64,000 nucleotides of DNA from Notolepis coatsorum (Eukaryota > Chordata > Actinopteri > Aulopiformes > Paralepididae): assembly GCA_963971535.1 (NCBI GenBank), contig OZ020592.1:58812324-58876323 (forward strand), in the 5' to 3' direction. Position 1 is the stretch's first letter. Each line of letters starts with the position of its first letter. The translations under genes and the position numbers were made by a program. A model generated the notes under the pieces. It saw nothing but the letters and a program-made list of their open reading frames with translations, did no database searches and was not told the DNA's origin. This document shows, in pieces, positions 1 through 16,963 of the stretch.

Positions 1-310
1 ACAGTTATATTGAGAGTAAATTAGTTTGAATATGGCCACCAGTGATCATATTGGACATTGAATCCTTGTGTTAATTACAGCACCACTAATTGATGTATAG
101 TAGATGAATAAATTACAATACCTTGTCTTATGCTACCTCATCATTTCATTGAGCTGTAATTAACACACGGATTCAATGTCCCCAATGACATCACTGGTGG
201 CCATATTCAAACGCATTTACTCTCAATAACTGTGAAACAAAATTAATGAGTCTTTAGATGCATGTGAGATTATGTGCAAAATAAATCAGCATTGTTTTTT
301 TCCCCTTTAA
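1..310. mobile_element. MITE, left end cut by the window edge
   Basis: Two halves are inverted copies of each other: about 15-85 and 155-230 share GAATATGGCCACCAGTGAT and its complement, with ATTCAATGTCC inside each arm. A fuller copy at 58712-59139 carries the same arms plus the outer ends GGGACACTTCACC and GGTGAAGTGGCCC, and matches this copy up to CAGCATTG near 295. No coding capacity is seen. It is a non-autonomous inverted-repeat element and the left terminus lies outside the window. Confidence 0.75.
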
Positions 311-554
311 GCCATAAAAATGCAAACCCATTGACGCTTTTGTATTGATACAACCGTTTTTACTGAATAACCGGGTTCTCATAATAATCTCATGGCATGT
401 CTTGCCAACCAATGTGCTACATCGCAGCTCATTGCCAACGGTTGACATCTAATGATAACCACCTTGGTTAATGAGGCATGCAACTGTTTGCTGCCCAAGA
501 TGTCTGCGATGGAATACTATGAATGCAGTTGATCTGCCAAGTATACAGAATTGA

Positions 555-690
555 ACTGCCATGTAGCTGTGCTGCAGTGCAACGCGGACGTCCGGGGTTC
601 GACTCCCGGACCCGGAAACCTTTGCCGCATGTCTTCCCCCACGTCTTCTCCCATCCTTCCTCTCTGGCGGGCCTATCAGAATAAAGCAAT
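555..690 (+). mobile_element. tRNA-derived SINE just upstream of prxl2a exon 2
   Basis: A polymerase III B-box-like stretch (GGGGTTCGACTCCC, near 594-607) follows a tRNA-like head, and the copy ends in an ATAAAGCAATAAA tail near 680. The tail lies about 35 bases from the splice acceptor of the next exon. It is a SINE rather than a functional tRNA, because no cloverleaf can be completed. Confidence 0.6.
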
Positions 691-722
691 AAATGCTTTC
701 TCCTGGAGGGGGAGCTCCTCAG

Positions 723-7237
<6,515 letters not shown>

Positions 7238-7383
7238 ATTAGATACAGTGTGTTAGAGGGAGAGAAGTCGAGGCCTAATACTAAGACTAATACTGGAAAA
7301 CAAGCCTTTTCATCACTGTAGCTGTGATGTTGATATATATATTTAATTTTTTTTATTTTCTACAAATAGATTTTGTACAGCGA

Positions 7384-7389
7384 AATAAA
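7384..7389 (+). terminator. prxl2a: Candidate polyadenylation signal of prxl2a
   Basis: AATAAA lies 147 bases after the stop codon; a second AATAAA-like site is at about 7442. Either would give a short 3' UTR. No transcript evidence is available. Confidence 0.55.
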
Positions 7390-7631
7390 TGGCTATAAAT
7401 GTCATGTTTGAAATAAGGGACTCCCTTTGACGATAGAAGTGAATAAAAATGTCTATTCATATTTCAGCTGTGTCAGTGATCAGATGACGTATATGTAACA
7501 CTTTTTCCTAAGCCATGTCCTGATAGTGTATGTGCCATTAAAAGCTCTTGTAACAGGGCGGCTGGGTAGCGCAGTGGACTAAGCGCCTGCCTACCACCGC
7601 AGAGACACTGGTATCGAATCCAGCTGTCAGT

Positions 7632-9460
7632 AGGCGTGTTCGAGATGGATTTCGGTTCGCCTCGAAAGTAGACGAGAGTAGCCGAGTGAAGCCGGGGGAG
7701 GAGTTAAAAAGGCGGACACTTCCGATTTCACGAGAGCCTCTCGCCTAGTCTCGCATGGCTAGGGTGACCAGGTGTCCCCCTTTTGGTTGTACTGTCCCAC
7801 CATTTGACCAAATGTCCCACGTCCCTCATATTGAGAGGATGTCCCTCTTTTCGAAGCCAAAATAAACATGCGTCTAAAAGCCCCTCCCTACAGACAGTAA
7901 ACGTAGCAACCTGCCTCTTGTCCACACACATTGCTCTGATTGGTTATAGTACTTTAGCGTGCTGCTTGCCTGCTTGTGACATGACTGAGTCGTGACGCTA
8001 CCTCATATCGCAAATCTGATTGGTCAAAAAAAACACAACAACATTACAAGCGAACTAGTTCAAGATGGAAAGCAGTAAAAAGAAACAGACCTGCAGTTAC
8101 AACCAAGACTGGCAAACGACACATGACTGGGTGAGGCAGATGGCAGGCAATCCGCAGCAGGCTTTCTGTGTTTTGTGTCATAGTTCGTTTTCAATTGTGC
8201 ATGGAGGAGAATACAACTTGAAGTGGACGTGGGTCTCACTTGAAAGTGGCTCACCAAAAAGAAACATCCAGATCTATGGATACGTTTCTTTTTAAACCAA
8301 ACAATGATAGCCAGACGGACAAGGTCACTGCAGCTGAGATAACAAGTGTCTATCACACAGTACAACACTCACCCATTCATACAGGTCAGCCGACTGTGGT
8401 AACCTTTAACCTTTGATTTAAATCTATTCGGTGAAGACCATGGCAGTTATTCTAATATAGAAACACAATTTATTTGTATTATTATTTTTGTATTATACTA
8501 CACTGTTTTCCCTAGTTCTGTGTTAACAGGGAATATCAAACACAAGACATTCCTGTCAAGTGATGACGTTTGAATATTTAAAACAGATGTTAGGTGGTAT
8601 TTAATTTGTATTTATTTTGATTTAACCTTTAACCTTTGATTTAAATCTATTCAGTGAAGACCATGGCAGTTATTCTAATACAAATTTTTACATTATCTAT
8701 CTGTCCCACTTTGTCCCACCAAAATCGTACTGTTGTCCCACTTTGTCCCACCAAAATCTTACTGTTGTCCCACTTTTGGACTTTTTGCATCTGGTCACCC
8801 TACGCATGGCAGATACGCTTTCACGTCACCACACACACATTACACACCTGTCCAGCTCATTATAATGCGATGGCCGTGTGCAAAATTAGATCAGATTCAA
8901 ATGTACAGCACACCATATACTGCTATAGTGGAATATACTATTCATATACCATAATGTATACCATCTTGTTGCGCGCTCCTGGCCGCACGCACACACAACA
9001 CACTGCTGAATAATTCTGTTTTGCATCAATATATATATGTATACTGTGTATATTGAGGCGAAACAGAATTATATGTACAGTGTGTGTGTCTGACAGCTTG
9101 AAGTTTATCATGATGATAACGCATAACATAATAAAGTTTTCAATCAATCAATCAATCAATCAAACGTCTCATAACTCCCTGGCTGTCACGTGGCTGGTGA
9201 CTGACAACTTTTCTGAGCCAATAGGCGCTTTGCGCGACCGTAGCAAGTCGCTTCCCAGCCGGGAGCAGCCGGGTGAGAGGTACTGTGGCGCCTCGCTCTG
9301 AAGGCTGTGCGTGGCTCTCTCCCGCGAGAGTTCCGCGCCTCGTCTCGTCAGATTTTCAGAGCAAGTCGTACAACATTCTAACCGTCATGCAACGCGCTTG
9401 GCGAGGCCGTAGTAAAACCTGCGCAGATCTGCGTCCGCCTATCCCATCTCGAACACGCCT
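7632..9460. mobile_element. DNA transposon with 3-bp target duplication, inside the SINE
   Basis: Ends AGGCGTGTTCGAGATGG and its inverse CCATCTCGAACACGCCT are flanked by AGT at 7629-7631 and 9461-9463. The uninterrupted SINE copies read straight through this point. Its own sequence is about 785 bp; the rest is the hAT at 7760-8802. A LINE-tail-like stretch ending in (AATC)n is at about 9130-9162. The superfamily is not resolved, though a 3-bp duplication fits PIF/Harbinger or similar. Confidence 0.75.
7760..8802 (+). mobile_element. hAT element with BED zinc-finger remnant (innermost nest level)
   Basis: Ends TAGGGTGACCAGGTGTCCC and (right) TGGTCACCCTA are flanked by the perfect 8-bp duplication CGCATGGC at 7752-7759 and 8803-8810. 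Near 8065-8260 a short plus-strand reading frame encodes AFCVLCHSSFSIVHGG, a C-x2-C half of a BED/hAT-type zinc finger. The expected H-x4-H half (HLKVAH) follows only after a frame shift, so the transposase start is decayed. The remainder of the transposase is absent, so the element is non-autonomous. Confidence 0.8.
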
Positions 9461-9547
9461 AGTGGTACCTCCGGCTTGGTCGGTCATCCATACTAACCAA
9501 TTGGCAGTGTTAGCGGGTGGGAAGCCGGCGGGGTGTGTATCCTGGTC

Positions 9548-11365
9548 GCGTGAACACTTAAGGTAACTAACTTGCATTCAGCGTTTCTCTGATTGGCCAC
9601 GACGCCCACGTGACCGCTCTAGCACGCCCCCTTATCCGCGCCCTACCGCAGCGTGCGGCAGAGCGGCAGAGCGGCAGAGGCGCATACGCTCGTCTGTTTA
9701 ATTGAAATCGTCACAGCAGTATAGTTTGTTTATACTTCAGAAGTATGATATTTAAACATGGTCCCCAAAATGAATGGAAGCGAATGATGAGCCTGAAGGC
9801 CTCTGCATGCTACAGAAACTTCAAAGCAACTGCAACACAACATCGACAAAGCAACAGTGTTTTAGACACTCTGCCTTTATGCTTCTGCAACATCGACGCG
9901 CAAAGTTAGTTTAACTAAAGTTAGTTTAGGTTCGTGTTAACGTTAGATAATGTACAAAATAAACGTATTTCCGGTGATTTTAGACGTCGCTCTTTTATTT
10001 TGAAATCCCCCGACCGGAAGTGTTATAGTGTCTGTTGCTAGCAGCTTAACTTTCTGTGCTTTTCGAGCTAACGTTACCGTAACGTCATTAGTTTCCAATG
10101 GAGAGGACCTCGGCTCACATGTAGCTCAAACTACCTATTGGAATAAATTAATTGATTGATGTTTAACTTGTCCCTGTGTGTGTCCAGTCATTTCGACTAG
10201 CAAACGTTGTATTTAACGTTAAAGTTACCTCAGGATACCATTGTATTTAGTTGGTTAGCTATGTAGCTCATGTGGATAGCATTTTGTATAGCACCAATGC
10301 TAGCTGGCTGGCTACAGCTTTATTTACTAAATTATGGAGGCTTTTTAATCGTCAAGGTAAGAGAGGATTTGTCATGATCAACTGAAGGCGTATGCTATGG
10401 AACAATATGTGCTTGGGTTTTCAGAAAAAGGCCAGCTATGTGACGCTAATTATTTAGCATCAACGCTGGCTGGCTACAACAATGGCGGATGGTATTCTCT
10501 GCGAGACCAATATTATTCTATGACAGCCCCGCCCCCATTCGCTAACCAACCAATCACTGCTACGCAATATCAACGCAACGGTTGTTTAGGTTAGATTTTG
10601 GAGACATGTACGCAGCATCCTCGCAACACAGGCTGAAATCGCGCTGATGTTGTGTTGAAGTTGCTTTGAAGTTGCTGTAGCATGTAGAGGCCTTGACACC
10701 TGGGAGGAATGTGGGTGTTGCAGCGTTGGGGATGTTTAAAAAATATAATTTAATATATAATATAATAATTTGTGCTTCACCAAAAGATTTGGTCAGCAGC
10801 CTCCACTGATGTACAGTGATTCAAACCCCCTCAATGTGCAGTTTCTGACAGCTGTGCTGTGTTGTCACGCGAAATAACGTTATGAATAAAAACGCGAAAT
10901 AACATTATATAACGTCGCATTATATAACGTTACAATGTACAGTTTCTAGTTAATCAGTCAGCAGCCTTCACTGATGTACAGTGATTCAAACCCCCTCAAT
11001 GTGCAGTTTCTGACAGCTGTGCTGTGTTGTCACGCGAAATAACGTTATGAATAAAAACGCGAAATAACATTATATAACGTTGCGTTATATAACGTTACAA
11101 ACTTACAATGTACAGTTTCTGACAGCTGGGCTGTGTTGTCACGCGAAATAACGTTATGAGTGAATCTGGTAGTTGTTTTGATAAATGCGTTGTGTATTCT
11201 AGCGATTCGAACATAACATTAGAGCAGCAGCCTATTTCCACGAGTGCCTCTGCCGCTCTGCCGCGCGCTGCAACACACAGAGCGGCAGGCGTCGCGCGGT
11301 CACGTGGGCGTCGTGGCCAATCAGAGAAACGCTGAACGCAAGTTAGTTACCTTAAGTGTTCACGC
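9548..11365. mobile_element. Second MULE-like long-TIR element, inside the SINE
   Basis: Ends GCGTGAACACTTAAGGTAAC and the inverse GTTACCTTAAGTGTTCACGC extend for about 100 bp, including CTCTGATTGGCCACGACG and CCCACGTGACC. Flanks are TATCCTGGTC (9538-9547) and ATTCCTGGTC (11366-11375), a 10-bp duplication with two differences. The TIR core is shared with the element at 4610-6377. The interior holds roughly 180-bp tandem units around 10780-11150. No transposase was seen. Confidence 0.8.
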
Positions 11366-11701
11366 ATTCCTGGTCATTGTAAACAGCGACTCCTACAGGT
11401 CGGTCGGGGTGCCTGCTCAGCGAGGGAGGGAACTGGGGGAAATAGTGTGAGCCTCCCACACGTTACGCTCCCCCAGTGAGAGTCCTCGCTGTCAGGTGAA
11501 AAGAAGCGACTGGCTGACTCCGCATGTATCGGAGGGGACATGTGATAGTATCTATCAACCCTCCCTAGACCGGCAAGTGGGGGGCAAATGTGTGCAACGA
11601 CCAGGAAGGGGAGGGGGGAATTGGCATAACGACTAAATTGGGATGGGAGAAAAATACAGAAAAAGGAGGAGAAAAAGTAGGAAAAAAAAGCTCTTGTAAC
11701 A

Positions 11702-11850
11702 GTAATGAACTGCATTTATATAGCGCTTTTATCCAAAGCGCTTTACAACTTATACCTCACATTCACCCATTCACTCACACATTCACACACCAACGGTGGA
11801 GGCAACCATGCAAGGTGCCAATCGGGAGCATTTAAATGTAAATCAAGCCA
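11702..11850 (+). repeat. Teleost interspersed repeat fragment
   Basis: Contains TTATATAGCGCTTTTATCCA, then AAGCGCTTTACAA and CATTCACCCATTCACTCACA, a combination often seen in dispersed fish repeats. It starts right after the SINE target duplication. Confidence 0.5.
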
Positions 11851-12500
11851 GATGCCAAGATATTTATATTCTTTAACTCTCTCAATAATAGACCCATTCA
11901 CAGTGTATACGCAAATCATCACAAACAGTACCTTTGGCTCTGGAACCATTTGCAGGCAGATGTGTCAAAGCCAACATTCATTAACCTTTGCAATAGAAGA
12001 GAGTGGTCAACTGTGTCAAATGCTATTGACAGGTTTACAAAAATGGCAACACAATGTTTTATTTTCAAGGTCAAGGTCAGATACTATATAATTTACAACT
12101 AGAATAGTGGCTGTGATAGTGCTATGCGTTGCTCTAAACCCTGATTGATGTGGGCTCAATACAGAGTGATCCGAAAGAAAGGTTTTGAGTTGCTCATTTA
12201 CCAGTGATTCCATGATTTTTGCTAGACAGGATAGCTTGGATATTGGTCGATAGAAATTACTTCTATCTCCACCTTTATGCAATGGAAGAACATGAGCTAT
12301 TATCAAGATACTAGGAACTATACATGATGACAATGAAAGATTAAAGATATGAATTGTATATTGTATTAAATACAATTATTTGTTCTGTAATTAATGGAGC
12401 AGCTAACCTGTTCTGTAAAGAATTATCCAGCTTATCCTCTCCAGTTGATTTACTTGTATTAATGGTCTGTAGTGCTTCAAAAACAACACTGGAAGAGAAA
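11840..12500 (-). pseudogene. Decayed LINE reverse-transcriptase fragment
   Basis: Minus-strand translation at 12016-12375 shows LPLHKGGDRSNFYRPISKLS and SVLSPHQSGFRATHSTI, matching reverse-transcriptase blocks of L2/CR1-type LINEs. A second piece at 11743-11949 shows VKEYKYLGIWLDLHL, the post-catalytic YLG block. The catalytic FADD block between them is missing, so the copy is dead. Confidence 0.7.
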
Positions 12501-12635
12501 GGCTGCAGGGAAAACTGAAGGATGCCTTACAGTGTGCACCAGCTCATGACCGCCAATAGGGGGCTCCGTGTAATTATCATCAAACAAATTACCAGCTTCA
12601 ACAAAGTGCCTATTAAAGGCCAGATAAATCAAATT

Positions 12636-12725
12636 TTATTTTTATTTTATCTACTTTTTCTCCCCATTTTAAATTTTTCTCCCTTCCCCAATTTCGTATT
12701 GTCCAATTCTACCCTCCCCTGTCCA
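12636..12725 (-). mobile_element. SINE 3'-tail fragment
   Basis: Contains CTACTTTTTCTCCCCATTTT, the complement of the A-rich tail of the 460-bp SINE family, then TACCCTCCCCTGTCC. Similarity stops there. Confidence 0.6.
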
Positions 12726-13112
12726 GTGGTGCAGTCGTGGTCACACCCGGTTACACGCCGTGTTACCAGATCACTGAGGCAGAAGTACGCGCGATCGCGC
12801 ACGGATGTGTACTCGCGTGTACGCACACACAAAAATGCGCTGTATCCATTCGTTGTGACTAGTACCCGGCCACCGTTTTACATAACAAAAAGCGCAGGTA
12901 GACTAAGTGTCTGGGTGTTGGCTATCTGAATGCATCTCCCCCTTCATTCTGTGTGACACAGGCAGTGGAGGTGAATACTAATGTGGCTCGGAATTCGTGA
13001 TGGGGGTCTACCTGCTTATGATATTGAATCAAGCGTCTGTGCTGCGCGCCAGCTTTCCATGCGCACATTCACACAAATAGAGAGCAAGAAGAGCTTGTAT
13101 GATAGATGATAG

Positions 13113-13680
13113 GTCTACAAGATACACTACACGACCAAGGTACCCATGTACATGTCAAAATACTTCCCAAAGGTCAGTGAATACCACGATCACAACACCA
13201 GAGGGAGCTCCACAAATCATGTTAAACCCAGATTCGGCTCAAATAAGGGACTAAACACGTTTCGCAATTATGCCACATCAATGTGGAACGCCCTACCCAA
13301 AGCTGTAAAGGAATGTGGATCACTACCCACTTTCAAAACCTCTCTCAAGGGACACCTACGGGAGACTGCAATTCAACACTGGCCCCTGTAAATATCCTAA
13401 CCCAACCCCCTCCAATGTACAGTCATTTACCTAGTATGGTTTTGTCAATAGTCCAATGTACAATTTTGTTTGTTTGTACAGTGTCTCCCCCCCCCCCTCA
13501 ATGTACAGTTTTGCCAATGTACAGTCATTTACCTAGTATGGTTTTGTCAATAGTCCAATGTACAATTTTGTTTGTTTGTACAGTGTCTCCCCCCCCCCCC
13601 CCCTCCATAATGTACAGTTTTGCTTGTTTATACAGTGTGCCCCCCCCCCCCCAACCACCTCCAATGTAGATTACCCAGTA
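13113..13680 (+). mobile_element. 5'-truncated LINE, same family as 28122-32660
   Basis: Encodes YKIHYTTKVPMYMSKYFPKV and on to LRETAIQHWPL with a stop at 13389-13391, nearly identical to the C terminus of the intact LINE protein at 28539-32600. It is followed by a 3' UTR containing a duplicated segment (CATTTACCTAGTATGGTTTT at 13424 and 13527) and runs of C at about 13487, 13590 and 13640. Confidence 0.85.
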
Positions 13681-14191
13681 TGGTTGTCAATATCCCAGTG
13701 TTAGTTAGCTAGCTTAGTTAGCTTAGCATGTAGCTACCACGACCACAACACAGAGCGAGTTAGCCGAACGTTAGCCACCAGCCACTTTTTCCTCCGTGAT
13801 GCATCAGCTGGTATTATATAAAACTTGCGATTTGGATTTCTGTGTTCGTTATTAGTACAAAACGTAACACAGCAGCTTCAATTTGGGTATTCGAGAGATG
13901 GCCATGTCTGCAGGTGTTTTGTATGGACATTATGTCAAGTCAATCAGGGGGAGATCTTTGACTCATATCTCGCCTTAGAATCACCAGAAAGGCTTTCGAA
14001 ATAGTGAAATGCCATGTTGGCCTCAATATTTTCAAAACAAATCGTATGAAAATGTTATGAAATGAACAAGAATGTGATAAAACATGTAATAAAAACGGAG
14101 CTCAATGCATGGATTTGATGGTAGAAATCCGTATGGTCCCCCTATACCAAGATGGCGGCGGTCTCGTGACATCAGAGTGTCTTCGAGAATG

Positions 14192-14535
14192 TTGTGCATG
14201 AACCTTCAAGTTCCCTGGTGCAAAATATAACATTTTGGCAGCCCATGAAACAAGACAAACAATACAGTAACAGTAAGCCAAATTGATTGTTCATTATTGT
14301 TCTGTGTTTAACAATATCTGAGATATTACATTTATACATTTATATATATGACATAACTGTAGCATATAGATTGATAGGCCAAGTTGTCCTGAAAAAAAAT
14401 TGTATATCACTTAATTTTGCAATACAGGGTTGAGGTTACACACATGTGCGTTGTGCATGAACCTTCAAGTTCCCTGGTGCAAAATATAACATTTTGGCAG
14501 CCCATGAAACAAGACAAACAATACAGTAACAGTAA
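14192..14535 (+). repeat. Direct repeat pair of about 88 bp
   Basis: The block GTTGTGCATGAACCTTCAAG through ACAATACAGTAACAGTAA occurs at about 14192-14276 and 14450-14535. An AAGATGGCGGC (YY1-like) motif lies just upstream at 14150. The flanking 13690-14640 sequence holds no recognisable gene. Confidence 0.75.
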
Positions 14536-14647
14536 TAATCAACAATTATTTGTAAATAGAAGAAAATTCATTCATTGTCCTTGTGTTACATAAAACCCAT
14601 CTGTGGCCTCGCGTAGAGGAAGGGCGTAAATACATGTTAAGATATTC

Positions 14648-15280
14648 AAAATCGTCACAGCAGTATAGTTTGTTTATACTTCAGAAGTGCGATATTTGAA
14701 CATGGTCCCCAAAATGAATGGAAGCGAATGAGGAGCCTGACGCCTGACACCTGGGAGGAATGGGGGTGTTGCAGCGTTGGGGATGGAGTTTCTAGTTAAT
14801 CAGTCAGCAGCCTCCACTGATGTACAGTGACGAGTGAATCTGGTAGTTGGTTTATGACGTTAAAAACGTGAAATAACATATAATGTTACAGCGTACAGTT
14901 TCTAGTTAATCAGTCAGCAGCCTCCACTGATGTACAGTGACGCGTGAATCTGGTAGTTGTTTTATGACGTTACAAACGCAAAATAACATTATACATTATA
15001 TAACGTTACAAACAATGTACAGTTTCTAGTTAATCAGTCAGCAGCCTCCACTGATGTACAGTGACGAGTGAATAGCGTAGTTGTTTTGATAAATGCGTTG
15101 TGTATTCGCGTGATTCGATTCGGACAAAGATTACAGCTCCGCATTTCATTCATTTCATTTGGGACCTCTGCCGCTCGCAGGGACCTCTGCCGCGCTCGCG
15201 GCAAAAGGGGGCGGGGGGTCGTGGCCAATCAGAGAAAAGCTGAACACAAGTTGGTTGCCTTAAATGTTCACGCGTCCCCT
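14648..15280. mobile_element. Fragment of a third MULE-like element
   Basis: Shares ATCGTCACAGCAGTATAGTT and CATGGTCCCCAAAATGAATG with 9705-9775, and ends with the TIR form GTCGTGGCCAATCAGAGAAA to TTAAATGTTCACGC, inserted in a SINE (next base 15281). Three tandem copies of a unit with TCAGTCAGCAGCCTCCACTG lie at 14790-15080. The left TIR is missing. Confidence 0.7.
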
Positions 15281-15484
15281 CCGGTACTCGAGGAGGCAGC
15301 CGTCGCATCTTTTCACCTGCACAGCGCGATCTCTCAGCGGCGAGGGTCTGCGTGGGAGGGACACGCCGCCCCCGTCGCTTCCTGATTCTACTGCGCAGGC
15401 GCACCAACCGACCTGTAGGAGTCGCTGTCCACAACGTCCGATCCCCACCCACCAGCTTCCCACCCCCTAATACTGCCAATTGAG
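15281..15484 (-). mobile_element. SINE fragment beside the third MULE-like end
   Basis: Begins GTCCCCTCCGGTACTCGAGG (compare GTCCCCTCCGATACATGTGG in the 50-kb copy) and contains CCGACCTGTAGGAGTCG and CTGCCAATTGAG. It is the middle of the 460-bp SINE in minus orientation. Confidence 0.7.
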
Positions 15485-16330
15485 ATAAATCTCTTTCTGA
15501 TCAGATATTAAACCATTAAATTCCAAATGCGTAGGGAAAGAAGTAGTAGTCTTACTCTTGTTTTAATTTACCGAAGGATCTGAATGCGGGAACTAGTGAT
15601 TACATTCAAATAATGGTTTGATTTGGCATTCCTTACCTCAGATGTACATTTATTTCTATGTTGCCTAAATAATGACCAATGGGAAGGGTCTCCAGAGTGT
15701 CTGGCAAGAGAGATTATGTAGTTACCACATGTCTGTGTTATCGTGATTAATTATGAATAACCCGTAACCAATTACATTAGCTGGACGTTCATAACACATC
15801 CATTAAACATCTATTAATGTATTGTACTTGTGACATAACAGTGTCAAATCAAATTCACAACACATAATTGAACGATGTGCTACCTCTTCCACCCGACGGG
15901 ACCGGTACCGGTCCCGAAATTACATCTGGTCATAAATCAATATTTTTCAGACTGTTGTATAAAAGTAGCGATTTTTATTTCAAACGTATTCAAGTATAAA
16001 CATCATCTACAGAACCTTCTGTTTAATCATCTTCCCTTTATTCATTTCCTTCGATTTTTTGTACACATGATCTCAAGAAGGTACTGAACGAGATCAGTGG
16101 CAGTTCTTTATGTTTGGTCATTATTAGCATGGTGTTATTCACTGTCAAAGATGCAAAGAAAAATCATAATTCATATTCTCCTTTGTTTCATCACAATTTA
16201 AGAAAGCCTATAATAGACACAATATTTCTGACACTGTGAATACATTCCCGGAGGTCCATAGATGTCCCTAGATACCAATAATATGCAAATGGACCTTGTA
16301 GAAGTGGAGCAATATTCCATTTACCTAGGT
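15485..16330. repeat. Unannotated stretch with a hAT-like fragment at its right
   Basis: 15485-15990 shows no recognisable gene. From about 16000 to 16330 it repeats blocks of the hAT-like family at 990-2751 (TTCTGTTTAATCATCTTCC, GGTGTTATTCACTGTCAAAG, GAATACATTCC). The sequence broken at about 16331 resumes at about 18554, showing that the LINE between is an insertion. Confidence 0.55.
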
Positions 16331-16908
16331 ATGAGCAGCTTCAAGTACCTGGGGGTCCACATCTCAGAAGACCTGACATGGACAACACACATAGACTCAG
16401 TCGTAAAGAAGGCGAAGCAGCGCCTCTACCACCTGAGACAGTTAAGGAAGTTCAGAGTATCGGGGAAGATACTCCAGTCCTTCTACTCCGGAGCTGTAGA
16501 GAGCATCTTGACTGGAAACATCACTGCCTGGTATGGAAACAGCAAGGCACAGGACAAGAAGGCCCTACAGAGAGTGGTGCGCTCAGCTGAGCGTACTACG
16601 GGTATTGCACTACCACCCCTGCAGGTCTTATATAACAAGAGGTGCAAATCCAGAGCCTGCAGAATAATGAAAGACCCTCACCACCCCAACAACAGCTTGT
16701 TCAAGCTGCTGCGATCAGGCAAACGCAGTAGCGGCCGGTACATTCTTCTCCATGAGGGACGCTATACCAAACATTTTGCAAACATGTACCACACATTGGC
16801 AAATATTTAATTAGGTACAACTATCACCATTGCCATCAATCAATATATGATCACAGTCAGTCAAATGCAGCCACGCTTCCAATATGCCCTACACAATCAG
16901 AGAGAGAG

Positions 16909-16963
<55 letters not shown>

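Larger units (their letters stand above)
7556..11685 (+). mobile_element. SINE broken into three pieces by nested insertions
   Basis: A 16-bp duplication AAAAGCTCTTGTAACA at 7540-7555 and 11686-11701 brackets the whole block, so the block arose from one SINE insertion. SINE parts are the tRNA-like head 7556-7631 (GGGCGGCTGGGTAGCGCAG, B-box-like GGTATCGAATCC), the middle 9464-9547 and the 3' part 11376-11685 with an A-rich tail. Together they make about 470 bp, the same layout as the 1191-1651 and 50230-50681 copies. The remaining sequence is younger elements at 7632-9460 and 9548-11365. Confidence 0.88.

Noticed and set aside
7556..7630. Possible functional tRNA gene
   Set aside because: Box A- and B-like sequences are present but it is the head of a SINE with a target duplication and related copies.
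8065..8295. Possible host zinc-finger gene
   Set aside because: The frame is broken and lies between hAT ends with an 8-bp duplication.
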